Origin: Calonectria ilicicola
Taxonomy: Eukaryota > Ascomycota > Sordariomycetes > Hypocreales > Nectriaceae
Direction: 5' to 3'
DNA: 64,000 bases
Assembly: GCA_020809705.1 (NCBI GenBank)
Contig: CP085829.1
Coordinates: 4,092,001-4,156,000, forward strand
Positions 1 through 11,539 of this stretch are shown piece after piece; position 1 is the stretch's first letter; each line of letters starts with the position of its first letter. The notes beneath the pieces were generated by a model. That model saw nothing but the letters and a program-made list of their open reading frames with translations. It was not told the origin of the DNA and did no database searches. The translations under genes were made by a program, and so were the position numbers.

Positions 1-105
1 AAATCTTCATTCGGGGCTCACCCCAGTTACGCGACAGGATTCTCGCTAGCAACCCGGATCGGACCCCCTGGTGATCCATGATCGACAATTACCCCGCATA
101 CCGCC

Positions 106-3100
106 ATGAGTCCCACCATTTGCGTCAACGATGGCTCGTTTGGGCCGGGAGTCCAAGGGTGTCGTGATGACTTCGATTTTACTCAAAAGTTTGAGCGCAT
201 ATTCTTTTCGATCCTCCCGAGTTCCATATTTATAGCCGCTGCAATTGCCCGAGTTGCTGTGCTGTCACAAAACCCCCGTATTGTGGGTGGTCTGTTCTTC
301 CAGTATATTAAGCTGGTGAGTAGTTGAAGTAAATTGTATCGAACAAACATCTAAGAAACTCAATTAATAGGCGTTAATTGCCTTGTTATGTATTGTTCAA
401 CTCGCGCTATTGATTGTATTTTCTACCGGACCATCCGGCGTGGTCCACCATCTTACAATTAGCGCCTCCGTTCTTGCATTTGTGGCGTCTCTATTTACGA
501 TCGCTCTATCTTATGCCGAACACTCTCGTGCTCGCAGGCCGTCGCCGTTGATTAACATTTACTTCCTCTTGACACTTATTTTCGACATTGTCCAAGTCCG
601 AACAGCGTGGCTTAGGATAACCGACTGGCATCAGACCACCTTAGCCCGTCTATTTACTTCTGCCGTTGCCTTCAAATTCGTCATTTTATGTCTAGAGGCT
701 ATACCGAAGACGAGATGGATTCACTGGAATGCTAGTGACCACAGCCCCGAGGAATCTAGTAGCATATTTAGCCTGGGCGTTTACTTTTGGCTAAATAAAC
801 TGTTTCTGCGTGGCTATCGAGGCGTCCTCAGCATCGATGACCTATACCCATTGGATAATGAAGTGTCTGCACAAAATCTCTATGATAAGCTTGCGGCGAA
901 GCTCCGAACGAACCAATACAGAAAAGATCCAAGTTTTGGTTTGTGCAAAGACTTGGCTAAAGCGCTAACAGGTTCACTCCTGTCTCCAGTTGCTCCTAGA
1001 ATTGCTCTCATTGGCTTCAAGTTTTGCCAACCCTTCTTTATCGACTCTATGCTCGAATATTTGGAGACACCTGACAATCCATCCACCAAAAACTTCGGAT
1101 ACGGATTGATCGGAGCCTGCTTTTTAATTTACCTAAACATTGCATTTTCTTCTGCCTTATACAACTACTATAGTCACCGGTCGATTTACATGATACGAGG
1201 ATGTCTGTCCGCAGCTATCTATCGAAAGACAACACAGTCAAAGTTGACAGCTGCAGACGATGCTGCTGCAGTGACTCTAATGAGCACTGATTTGGAGCGC
1301 ATCATCTTGGGATGCACTCCCGCTCACGAAGTGTGGGCAAATACCATTGAGGTGGCCATCGGAAGTTGGCTATTGCAAAGGCAAGTAGGTGTGGCTTTTT
1401 TGAGCCCCCTAATTCTCATAACCGTCTGCGCCATCATCTTGGCCTGGCTTTTGACCATTGTCGGCAACAAGCAGAGCAAGTGGATGGACAAGATCCAGAA
1501 CCGGGTTGGATTGACATCCAATGCCATCTCCAATATGAAACTGTACAAGATCTCTGGAATTACGGGTCCTGTGGCTGATCTAATACACAAACTTCGCGTT
1601 GGGGAGATCAAAACTGGCAACAGCTTTAGGTGGCTGGTGCTTACCGCCGCCGTATTGGGTTTTGCGCCTCTTTGTCTCTCGCCTGTCATAACGTTCGCCG
1701 TTACGTCAGCGCACCTTGATGTGACCAAACTTTTTACATCACTCTCCTACATCATTCTACTCTCCAACCCTCTGATTGGCTTGTTCCAAGACCTTCCGGC
1801 CATTTTTGCAGCTCTGACTTGCCTGCAACGAATCCAGAAATTTCTTTCAGACGAGCCACGGGTTGACTTTAGGAACTCGAGCCAAGTATCCCTGCTAGGA
1901 AACTCCGAAAAGACCCATGGGGAGGGAAGCGGCAATTCCCCGCTTGCATTCAAGATTGACGATGGCGACTTTGGGTGGGGTGGTCCGAAAATGACCTTGA
2001 ATCAAATCAATACAGCCATCCCAGCTGGTCGACTGACTTTGGTCGTGGGCCAAGTTGCCTCTGGGAAATCCACATTCTGCAAGGTGCTGCTGGGAGAAGT
2101 TCCCGCAGCCTCGGGAATAGTAACGACATTCTTCCCGCCATCCCAGATTGGATACTGCGAACAGACGCCTTTTCTGTATAATACATCCCTCAAGGAGAAT
2201 ATCATTGGTCACTGCGAATTTGATCAAAAGAGGTACGATGAGATCATCGACGCAACAATGCTGGCTCCCGATGTGCTACTGCTTCCAGATGGTCATGATA
2301 CAAAGATTGGCAGCGACGGCATCATGCTGAGCGGGGGCCAAAAGCAACGCGTGTCCGTGGCTCGGGCGCTGTATTCCGAGTCGGACGTCATGATTTTTGA
2401 CGACGTTCTCAGCGGTCTCGATAACGACACTGAAGCCGAGTTGTTCCGCCGTGTGTTCGGACCCGATGGGATTACGCGTCAGCGAAATACCACAGTAGTC
2501 ATTTGCACTCACTCAATTCGACACTTGCCTACCGCTGATCACATCATTGCCCTCGATGTCGATGGTACAGTGATTGAACAAGGCACTTTCGAGGAATTGA
2601 TGCAGAACAATAAATATGTCCAAGGTCTTGGTGTGAAACAAACCATCGAAGCGGAACGAAGCGAAATTGAAGAGCCAGCACAGAAGACCACTGCAGCAAT
2701 ACCCAAGCCTTCATCGAGTGGGTTTAAATCAGTATTAGAAGACAAGGCGCGACAGCAAGGAGACTGGTCCATCTACAAACACTATTTCAAGACCACTGGT
2801 ATCTTTCCAGCGTTGCTCATGTTCTTCAGTTCTATGGTTTATGGGGCCTCTACCAATCTTTCTACAGTATGGTTAATGTTTTGGTCTGAGGACTCATTCG
2901 GCCGGCCGGTAAGCTTTTATTTGGGCGTGTATGGCATGTTTCTTGGACTGAAGCTGGTATTCATCTTGTTCACCGGAATATCGACATTTATCCTGATGAT
3001 ATCTTCCTCTGGCAATCACCTTCACAAACGGGCGATTACTACGGTGGTCACAGCGCCACTGAAGTTCTTCACAACAACAGACTCCGGAACGGTCACAAAC

Positions 3101-4618
3101 CTCTTCTCCCAAGATATGACTATTTTGGATGGGGAACTTCCCGAGTCATTGACAAACGCCATGCTGGCGGTAGCGGATTGCATTGGAATGGCATTCGTAA
3201 TTGCATCAGCGACGCCATATCTTGCCATTAGCTACCCATTTCTATTTGCTATTTTGTATCTTGTTCAGATGTTTTACCTGAGAACTTCTCGACAACTGCG
3301 TCTCTTGGATCTTGAATCCAAGAGCCCCCTGTAGTAAGTTTGAACCGCGAGAAAAAGTTTCCTTGACACGCACTAATCCAACGACAGCACTCACTTTCTT
3401 GACACGATAAAGGGAGTCGCCACAATCCGTGCATTTGGATGGGAGACTCAGGAAATTGAACGCAATAATAAGCTTCTCGATACATCTCAGAGACCCGCAT
3501 ACTTGCTGGCTATGATCCAGCAATGGTTGATTGCGACTCTTCAGCTAATTGTGACCGTCCTCGCAGTCTTCATAACATCACTCGCCACACAACTTCGAGC
3601 CAACACGGGACTCACAGGCGCATCGTTAGTGACTCTTTTGTCATTTAGCGATATTATATCGACGCTTATCCAATCCTACACGCGCCTCGAGACTTCACTC
3701 GGCGCAGTGAATCGACTAAGGACGTTTAGCGACACCATTGATCCAGAAGATCAACCGGGAGAGGACCTCGAGCCCGCAGAAGAGTGGCCACGAAGCGGAG
3801 CTATTGAGTTCAAAAACATCTCGGCATCATACGACACTAATATAAACAACATTGACACATCATCTAATGGACAGCCAAATCTAGTTATTCGAGATTTGAC
3901 ACTGAGCATTCGCCCAGGCGAAAAAGTTGCCATTTGCGGCCGCACTGGCAGCGGGAAATCAACCCTCATGATGCTGCTCCTTCGCCTCTTAGACCCTTTG
4001 CCCTCTGGAAATGGGAGCATGGAAATTGACGGGACACCCTTTAACACTATCGACCGCGCTACCCTCCGAAGGCGAATCATTGCCATTCCTCAAGAGGCTG
4101 TGTTCCTGCCTGATGGCAGCACCATCAAAGCTAACATCGACCCTTTCGGCACTGCAACGCCGAAAGAGTGCCACGATGCCCTCGCCGCTGTCCAACTTGC
4201 CCACTTCGTAGAGGACCGCGGCAGCCTCGATGCAAAGATGGGCGCCGACGACCTCAGCGCAGGCCAGAAGCAGCTCTTCAGCCTCGGAAGAGCAATCCTC
4301 CGACGGCGTGTCCGCGAGCGCTCTGTCGGGGCCGAGAAGCTCGGCGGAGTTTTGCTGCTGGACGAGGTGAGCAGCAGCGTTGACAAGGCGACAGACCGTG
4401 CAATGCAGGAAATTATCCGCGCCGAGTTTGAGACCTATACCATTGTCATGGTGTCCCATAGACTGGAAATGGTCATGGACTATTTTGACCGCGTCGTGGT
4501 TCTGGACAAGGGAGCTCTTGTAGAATCTGGCCATCCAAGAGCCCTTGTTGCGACACCGGGGAGTCGATTTGGAGACCTGTGGTCCATCGAAAATCACGAT
4601 TCTGCGGAGAGCGAATAA
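106..4618 (+). CDS. ABCC-family (MRP-like) multidrug ABC transporter
   Basis: Full-size ATP-driven exporter of the fungal ABCC class, expected in the plasma or vacuolar membrane. Exons are 106-315, 371-3333 and 3388-4618; both introns (55 and 54 nt) have GT..AG ends, and splicing joins the frames to give 1467 aa, normal for the family. The second junction rebuilds a family-typical segment, SPLYTHFLDTIKGVATIRAF. Order: TMD0-like hydrophobic N-terminus, TMD1, NBD1 (Walker A GQVASGKST near residue 630, LSGGQ near 723, Walker B MIFDD near 744), TMD2, NBD2 (GRTGSGKST near 1242, LSAGQ near 1347, LLLDE near 1380). NBD1 has Asp where NBD2 has the catalytic Glu, the asymmetry known for ABCC proteins. 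The start follows the conserved N-terminal block with CRDDFDFTQKFE; an ATG at 78 is out of frame. It converges on the PDR transporter. Substrate unknown. Confidence 0.93.
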
Positions 4619-5307
4619 GTCGGCGACAAATTGGACGATTAACGATTTCTTTTTACTTATTTAGGTAGAACAACGGTATTTTATGTAATGAGAATACGTA
4701 GCGAGTGTAAACATTGCCCTCCAAATAGAGAGGGCAACAGCCTGTCATTTAAAACTATCAATGCAGCTAACTGCGAGGATATACCCCGCCAATTCCTCTG
4801 GGCTTAGAGATAATAAACTGTCATTATTGTGAGATCGTCCACTGCCCTCAGTAGGATAATTAGTAAACATCTGAGCACATGGTAGTGTTCACTCAAGCGA
4901 TGGAGCTGCGTCGAACCTTTGAGACGACCGCATCTTTTTCTTGATACTTATTCAGTAGACCTTTATGATCTTCTGATACATTTTGACAAACTTCACGCAA
5001 CTGGGACATATCTGTGTTCTCCCGAAACCACACAATCTCATATTTCTCTCATAACTCTGCAGTAATGGATACATACATACATATGTCATTCTGATCTCAG
5101 CCGCTGGGCCGTATATATATGCCGAAAAAAAAAGATTATTACCAATTTACATGTAGTACGTAAAAAACAGTTTGCAAGAACCAGCTTCTGTAGTATATAC
5201 CCAAAATACCCAGGAGGAGCAACTTTTATCTATGTCATAATCGGCCCTTTTTCCCTCATGAAAGGGGCTTCTTTCTATGTGTTTTTTTTAAGCCTTTATT
5301 AATAAAT
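4619..5307. other. Intergenic region between two convergent transporter genes
   Basis: About 690 bases between the ABCC stop and the PDR stop. It must hold both 3' UTRs. It is AT-rich, with short A and T runs and a TATATATA stretch near 5112. An AATAAA-type hexamer on the minus strand lies just after the PDR stop (5295-5300). No ORF with family resemblance was seen. Confidence 0.7.
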
Positions 5308-8300
5308 TTATCGTCGGTTGAAGTTAAGGAAGCGGCTCTGTGAGGTCAAAGTTAGCATTTCTGTCGCACACAAAAGGGGAATCGAAATAAAAAAAAAAGG
5401 AGGACTTACCGCCAGGAGAAGAATAATCAAGTTGCTGCCAACAAAGGCGCAGTAGATACCAAGATCCCTCCAACGGTTGTCAAAAGACAGGTCAAAGGTG
5501 GAGTAGAACTCGTCGCCGACCTTGTAGGCGCAGTATTCACAGGCGCGGGTGGCGTTTTCGACGAGGTAACCCTTGCCGCCGTTGGCGAAGAAGGGCTCCA
5601 TGTACTCTCCACAGGTGGTGTTGGGGGGAGCGGTGAAGGCGTTGAGCTCGCTCTGCTTGCACACAACGGGCAAGTCGTGCAGACCAGTCGTGACCATGCC
5701 GCCGATGAGACGGGTGAAAGGGTCGAGCTGGTAAAGCCAGACGCGCCAGCCCTCGGGCATCTGGGTGGGGGAGATGGTGACACCGCAGAAGAGCGCAAAG
5801 ATGATGATGATGAAGGGGTCAAACTGAGCCGAGATGAAAGGAGAGGGGGTGATGGAGGCGAGACCTTGACCCATGGTGACGGCGAAAATCTCAGTGATGA
5901 GGACCATGAAGAACTGGTAGCCGGCACGCGAGGAGTCGGTCTGGAAGCCGGGCATAAAGTACAGGGGCAGGAAGAAGGCGACGGCGCAAAGGATGGAGTA
6001 GGGCATCTCGGCACTGATGATGGAGAGGACAAAGGTGTAAGGAGAGTACATTTTGGACGACGCTTCGCGGAAGAAGAGGGCTCGCTTGATGTGGAACATG
6101 ACCTCGACCTGGGTGATGATGAGGGCGGGAAGGACGGTGACCTGGAAGATGACGAAGACCTTGTACTGCAGGGATGATCGGGAATCGTCCAGGTTGAGGT
6201 AGGTGAGACCAGTGATGAGGGCGACGGCGACGTGGCTGAAGACTCGGGTGAAGAGGTAGTTGGGGGAGCGCCAGAAAGATCGGAACATGCGACGGGCCAC
6301 AACCTTGAGCTGGTGGCTGAAGGGAGAAGCGTACTCCTTCTCGAGCTCCTTGTTGCTGGAGCTGGCGGCGGTCTTTCGTTCTTCCTTCATCTGGACAATA
6401 GCCTTCTTAGTCTCGGCGAGCTCAGGGCTGTCGTCCCAGATGTCGGCCCAGTCGCGGTCGCCAACACGGGGGGAGCTACCAGCACCAATGGCTTCAAGCA
6501 TGTACTCGGCAACGTTCTCGGTGGCGGGGGCTTCAGCGCCGTGGCTGGCAAGATATCCTCGGAGGACAGAAGCATCCTTGCCAATATCGCCAAAGTAGAC
6601 AGTGCGGCCTCCGCGCTGGAGCAGAAGAAGTCGGTCAAAGTTCTCAAACAGGGCGGCGTTGGGCTGGTGGATGGTGCACAGAATGGCCTGGCCGGAAGCA
6701 GCCAGCTTCTTGAGGAAACGGACAATGTTGAAGGCGCTCTGGCTGTCAAGACCAGAGGTAGGCTCATCCAGGAACAGCAGCAGCTCGGGCTTGGCAGCAA
6801 GCTCGACACCAATAGTGACACGCTTGCGCTGCTCGACGGTAAGACCAGCCTCGGCAGTTCCGATAATGCAGTCGGCAATGGCCTCCATTTCCAAAAGAGA
6901 GATGATTTCCTCGACATAGGCGTGGCGCTCAGCCATGGGGACGTCAAAGGGCTGGCGGAGTTCGGCAGAGAATCGGAGGGCCTCTCGGACAGTCTGGGTA
7001 GGCTCGTGGAGATCAAGCTGCTCAGCGTACGAGGTCGAACGCTGGAACTGCTTACCGGGGGCAGCGGCATCGACAAGGATATCACCGTTGATAACACCAA
7101 TGTTCTTACGAGCGGCCAAAACATCCAGGAGGGTAGTCTTTCCGGCACCAGAAGCACCCATCAGGGCAGTCAGCTCACCAGGTCGGACATATCCAAAGAC
7201 GTTGTTGAGGAGACGGCGGGTGCCACCAGGGACAGGGACATCATAGTTGAGGTTCTCCCAGGTGAGGATGCTCTCCGAATTGATCTTGAGGTCGGATCCG
7301 CTCTCGTTGGACTTGTCCTGTCGTCGGGCATCTCGCTTCTGGATAAGCTCCTCGTTGAGGGCCTTGCGCTCCTTGTTGGGTCTGGCGTAGACCTTGAACG
7401 AGTTGCCACCCATGCCGAACTTGACAAACTCACCAAGGACAACATTGAGGATCAAGAAGAAGATGATGAGGGCCATGACGATACCCCAGTTGCGCCAGAG
7501 GTCGCCGGGGTAGTAGGAGAAACCCTGGGCAATGTAATCGGAGCCCTTGATGAAAGTGGTTCCACTGGTAGATCCGGCAAGAGTACAAACCTGGTAGTTG
7601 ATGTCGTCGTAGCCGGGACCAGAGGGAATCAGAGAGTCAGCAGTGCAGGTCATGTCGATACGCTGGAACTCGTTCTGCATCATGGAGCTGAAAGACAGAC
7701 CGAGCACGTTGACCCAGTAGATCCATCGCAACCAGACCTTCTCAGACTGGTACTGGATAAGATAACCGGAAGTGGTGACGAAGAGCGTAATGACAACAAC
7801 GGCAAACTTGATGGCGTAGTCGAAATCGGGACTGACACATCCAATGATACGGAAAAAGAGCGTCATGGCAATGTTTCCGGACAGAATCATCAGGTAGTAG
7901 GTGAAGAAAGCACCTGCGTCCCTCACCAATCCAGTCATGAAGTAGGTGATGATGCAGAAAACCAAGATTTGACTAGCAGCGAAAGCCTGATCGACAAAGA
8001 TCTGAGCAATCCACAGAGCGGAAGGCCGGTGGAAAGCGTATGCCTTGTGCTTGTTGACAATGGCACGACCAGTCATGGTACCTGCCAGCTCGGAGAAGGC
8101 CTGGAAAGCGTTGAACAGAAGGGCGATGAAAAGCAGACCACCCTTGCTGAAAGCACTGGCGGAGGTCTTACCGAGGTTGAGGAACAGGGTACCGAGAACA
8201 ATGGCGATGATGATACTGCGGAGCCAGGCGAGGGTGAGGTTGAATCGATCCTGGAGCTTGAGGGTGAACTGGCGCTTCATGAGGGCCCAAACCTGGAGGT

Positions 8301-9798
8301 GGAAGCCGACCTGGTAGACGGACTTCTTGGAAGTTCCACGCTTGCCCTCCTTGACGGCAACCTGGAAGTTGTCGTGGATCTCCTGCTGGCGCTGGAGCTC
8401 GGTCTTGTACTCGGCCATCTCAACCTCCAGAGCCTTCTGGCGATCAGACTCCTTGAAGGCTTCACACAGGGTCTGGGGGCTGTGAGGGGCATTGGCAGCA
8501 GAGCGTCCCTCGACGTAGGTTCGCTCGAACTCATCGGTACAAGCAGTCAGGTAATCAGCACTGGTCATACGAGGGCGAGGGGCAAAGCCGAGACCCTCAA
8601 AGTAGGCACGAGCGGTGGAGGCAGGGCCAAAGTAGACCTGCTTACCCTCATCGATGACCATGACCTTGTCGAAGAGGTTGTAGATGTTCTCCGAGGCCTG
8701 GTACAGAGACACAAAAGTGGTGGTCTTGTACAGGTTGGTCTGGATACGGAGCGACTTGGCAAAGTCGAGAGCGGTACTGGCATCAAGACCTCGGGTACTG
8801 TTGTCCCAAGAGAGGATACAAGCGCTGGTGATCATACCTTCGGCAATAGACACACGCTTGCGCTCACCACCAGACACACCTCGCACAAAGTGATCACCGA
8901 CCACAGTCTTGCGGGTGTGCTCAATGTTGAACATCTTGAGCAACATGGTGATGACACTCTGCTTAAACTCATCCTTGGACATGCCGCCGGGTCGCTTAGC
9001 GGGCATCTTAGTGTCAAGGGCAAAGCCTAGCGTCTGCTCAACCGTCAAGGTGGGGTGGTGAATATCGTCTTCGGCATTGTAGACTGCCTCACCACGGTAC
9101 TGGTTAAACTCCTTAGCGGTCCAGGGGCCGTACAGGACTTCGCCAGTAACACCAGTATAACCATAGCGCTGGTTGGCAATAGTCTTCAGGAAGGTGGTGC
9201 AACCAGAGCCTGGCTTACCCAGGACTAGGACCATCTCACCAGGCTTGCAAACACCCTGGAAGTTGTCGAGTAGTGTGGCCTCGGTAGGCTTAGGGCCCAT
9301 ACCAAGCATGTTGATGACAGGGGTGACAACATTGAAGAAGTTGACAAAGGCGTCGGGGAAGGTCTGGACATAGTTGGTCATGCCACCCATACCCTTGACA
9401 GTCAAACCATCCCAGTATGCGCCAATGTGCTTGGAGCGAATTCCTGCCTCTCGCTCGGCGTCCAGGTTTCCTCGAAGAGCAGCCTCGAGGTCAAAGACGG
9501 AAACGTCATCAGAGATCTCAACACCAGCACCGTCCTTTTCAGGGTCGATGCTCTTTCTGCTCTTCTGGCGACTGGCTCGAGATACACCAGTGAACTCCCT
9601 CTGGAGCTCAGCGAACTCGGCTTCAGCCTGCTCAATGGAGACTCCGCCGGCGTGGGCAGCAGAGCCACGACGAAGGTCGGGAGCATCGCCGGCAGTAGAG
9701 CCAGAATCCTGGGAAACTCGATATGGGGCCTCGATCTCTTCGGGGCGATGGCCAGAGGCGACGGCCTCCTCAGCCTTCTCCAGGGCTCTCTCAGCCAT
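5308..9798 (-). CDS. PDR-type (ABCG) pleiotropic drug resistance ABC transporter
   Basis: Full-size ABC-G exporter with reverse topology (NBD-TMD-NBD-TMD), the class that expels azoles and other toxicants across the fungal plasma membrane. NBD1 has the PDR-specific Walker A with Cys in place of Lys (GKPGSGCTT, residue 194 on) and signature VSGGE (near 308). NBD2 has a canonical Walker A, GASGAGKTT (near 881), and the degenerate signature LTVEQRKR typical of PDR proteins. The reading frame is open to 5308 (1496 aa), but the last ~30 codons look like a retained intron. A GTAAGT donor at 5409, a GCTAAC branch site and a CACAG acceptor define a 72-nt intron (5338-5409). The preferred model is exons 5410-9798 and 5308-5337, 1472 aa, with a last exon of nine codons plus stop. 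Upstream is a 4-kb gene-free region. Confidence 0.93.
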   Translation of the reverse strand: MAERALEKAEEAVASGHRPEEIEAPYRVSQDSGSTAGDAPDLRRGSAAHAGGVSIEQAEAEFAELQREFTGVSRASRQKSRKSIDPEKDGAGVEISDDVSVFDLEAALRGNLDAEREAGIRSKHIGAYWDGLTVKGMGGMTNYVQTFPDAFVNFFNVVTPVINMLGMGPKPTEATLLDNFQGVCKPGEMVLVLGKPGSGCTTFLKTIANQRYGYTGVTGEVLYGPWTAKEFNQYRGEAVYNAEDDIHHPTLTVEQTLGFALDTKMPAKRPGGMSKDEFKQSVITMLLKMFNIEHTRKTVVGDHFVRGVSGGERKRVSIAEGMITSACILSWDNSTRGLDASTALDFAKSLRIQTNLYKTTTFVSLYQASENIYNLFDKVMVIDEGKQVYFGPASTARAYFEGLGFAPRPRMTSADYLTACTDEFERTYVEGRSAANAPHSPQTLCEAFKESDRQKALEVEMAEYKTELQRQQEIHDNFQVAVKEGKRGTSKKSVYQVGFHLQVWALMKRQFTLKLQDRFNLTLAWLRSIIIAIVLGTLFLNLGKTSASAFSKGGLLFIALLFNAFQAFSELAGTMTGRAIVNKHKAYAFHRPSALWIAQIFVDQAFAASQILVFCIITYFMTGLVRDAGAFFTYYLMILSGNIAMTLFFRIIGCVSPDFDYAIKFAVVVITLFVTTSGYLIQYQSEKVWLRWIYWVNVLGLSFSSMMQNEFQRIDMTCTADSLIPSGPGYDDINYQVCTLAGSTSGTTFIKGSDYIAQGFSYYPGDLWRNWGIVMALIIFFLILNVVLGEFVKFGMGGNSFKVYARPNKERKALNEELIQKRDARRQDKSNESGSDLKINSESILTWENLNYDVPVPGGTRRLLNNVFGYVRPGELTALMGASGAGKTTLLDVLAARKNIGVINGDILVDAAAPGKQFQRSTSYAEQLDLHEPTQTVREALRFSAELRQPFDVPMAERHAYVEEIISLLEMEAIADCIIGTAEAGLTVEQRKRVTIGVELAAKPELLLFLDEPTSGLDSQSAFNIVRFLKKLAASGQAILCTIHQPNAALFENFDRLLLLQRGGRTVYFGDIGKDASVLRGYLASHGAEAPATENVAEYMLEAIGAGSSPRVGDRDWADIWDDSPELAETKKAIVQMKEERKTAASSSNKELEKEYASPFSHQLKVVARRMFRSFWRSPNYLFTRVFSHVAVALITGLTYLNLDDSRSSLQYKVFVIFQVTVLPALIITQVEVMFHIKRALFFREASSKMYSPYTFVLSIISAEMPYSILCAVAFFLPLYFMPGFQTDSSRAGYQFFMVLITEIFAVTMGQGLASITPSPFISAQFDPFIIIIFALFCGVTISPTQMPEGWRVWLYQLDPFTRLIGGMVTTGLHDLPVVCKQSELNAFTAPPNTTCGEYMEPFFANGGKGYLVENATRACEYCAYKVGDEFYSTFDLSFDNRWRDLGIYCAFVGSNLIILLLAVSPPFFFISIPLLCATEMLTLTSQSRFLNFNRR

Positions 9799-9959
9799 TG
9801 GAAAGGAGCGTGAACGGGGGACGTGAATGTAGATGTGGACGGTTCAATGGGGGCGCAATGGTAATTGGTTGTGGTCAAAGTAAGTAAAGGTCAAGGCAGA
9901 GGTAAACAAAACAAACAGTACTCGACAAGGAGACTGTGTTGGGAGCCCAAAGTCTCCCA

Positions 9960-9965
9960 CCGCGG
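9960..9965. promoter_or_regulatory. CCGCGG palindrome upstream of the PDR gene (possible zinc-cluster factor site)
   Basis: The hexamer lies 162 bp before the PDR start codon. CCGCGG is the core of the PDRE bound by Pdr1/Pdr3-type Zn2Cys6 factors in yeasts and is an inverted pair of CGG half sites. The flanks (CA..GA) match the full yeast element only partly. Use in this fungus is inference from position and core sequence. Confidence 0.25.
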
Positions 9966-11436
9966 GATCGAACTAACTGGTGAAGGCTACCGTATGGAGG
10001 GGGGAAGGACTTCACAGTCTCTATGGGAGGGACCAAGGGACCAAAACACCAAAGGGCAGACAGAGCAGAAGCTGGTACAATGTTTAAGGAGGACAAGGAA
10101 AAGGAAACGGAATCGGATTGACCAGGCTACGGGAGCAGGGTAATTTAAGAACAAAAAGAGCCGGCGTGCGTCGGGTCCGTAGTTTAAAGACGAAGCCTCT
10201 TCTGCCCCATCAGGGGAAAAAAGGGCATAAACTGGAGACCAGGGTCGTGTCCGATGCAGCGGCGGACATTTACTGGCATCATTACCAATCAATCAACGGA
10301 GCTTAGGCTTAAACTCCGTAGTAGTGACAGGACGAGCAGCGGGATGAGGAGGAGGAGACTCCACCCGCGAACAAAGACCTGAACAAGGAGCGGCCGTGGT
10401 TTTGCCATTCTGGCTTGGCTTGGCTTGACTGGACTGGACTGACTGGCTGGCACACACACACAAACAACGCGCGTGCACAGTGACGGACAGGAGAGCGAGA
10501 GAGAGCGGGTCTCTCGCAACGAGGCTCCGGTCGAATTGTGACGGTCCAATTTTGTCAGGCGGTGGGGTGCCTTGGACAGATTTCGAGTCATCCGGCAAGC
10601 CATGATGGATGGTCGATGGCGATGACGCGAGCGCCCATTGGCCGCTTAGGTGCGCCTCCCCGAGGCGGGAGCTTAAACTGAAGTTGGTGGTGCCGGGGGA
10701 GCTTCGACTTGCCAGGTCCGGCGCGTTTTGCATTCTAAGGCGGCAGCGCACGCCACAAGGGGGAAGAGGAAGAGTGGAGGGGGGAGTCATGGAGACATGG
10801 GCCGGTGCGCCGCTGTCGTAGTCGTCGTAGGCGTCGTTTCGTCCGGTGGGTGGAGCCCGCCGCCGCCAGAACAAACTAGCTAGACGGACGAAGTGTATGT
10901 ACATGTACGGTACGTTGCTGTGGGAGAGCGGGAAAGTGGGATAGCGAGGGACAAGAGGCATCTCCCTCTCTCTCACTCACTTTGATGGGACGTGGACGCA
11001 ATGTGGATGTGGATGGATGGAATAGTGGATGTGCTATGTGAATTGGGACCAGGATTGGCGGTGGGGACGAGATACGGTCTGCCAGGAAAAAGTCTAGAAA
11101 CGAATAATAATTTACGGAGCACGTATTCGGCAGGGTGCCTAGCTGGCATGCCATGCCATTGAGCAGGGTTGCGTGTTTGAGATTGCATTGCATGTTGGGT
11201 ACCGTTGCAATTTTTTAATTTTTTTTTTTTTTTGTTTTTTCTTTCTTCTTTTGGTTGTTGTTTGCATGTGCGTGTACTGTACAATTGATGATGATGCTGC
11301 TGCTGCAACCTACCATGTTGAGGTTATCAACTGATTGATTGATTGCTGGCTGTCATGACTGATCATTATTTCTGTATGTAGTGCGACGCTTTCTTTCGGC
11401 TGCCCACTACCCGTGCATTGGCATGGCCGCCACCAA

Positions 11437-11457
11437 CAGCAGCAGCAGCAGCAGCAG
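11437..11457. repeat. (CAG)7 microsatellite
   Basis: Seven perfect CAG units. No supportable ORF covers it, so it is treated as non-coding. A CT-rich tract and a CTCGCC repeat follow about 55 bp downstream. Confidence 0.9.
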
Positions 11458-11514
11458 TAGCAAGAACCACCACTAGCTCGCTCCCTCCTCGTCTCTCTTC
11501 CCTCCTATCTCTCT

Positions 11515-11539
11515 CTCGCCCTCGCCCTCGCCCTCGCCC
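11515..11539. repeat. (CTCGCC)4 tandem repeat
   Basis: Four units of CTCGCC at the end of a CT-rich tract in the gene-free region upstream of the PDR gene. Such pyrimidine tracts are common near fungal transcription starts, but none can be assigned here. Confidence 0.8.

Noticed and set aside
6232..9030. 932-codon ORF on the + strand inside the PDR gene
   Set aside because: It is antisense to a clearly real PDR transporter, has low-complexity E/G/D/V-rich sequence and no domain. It reflects strong third-position bias in the sense gene.
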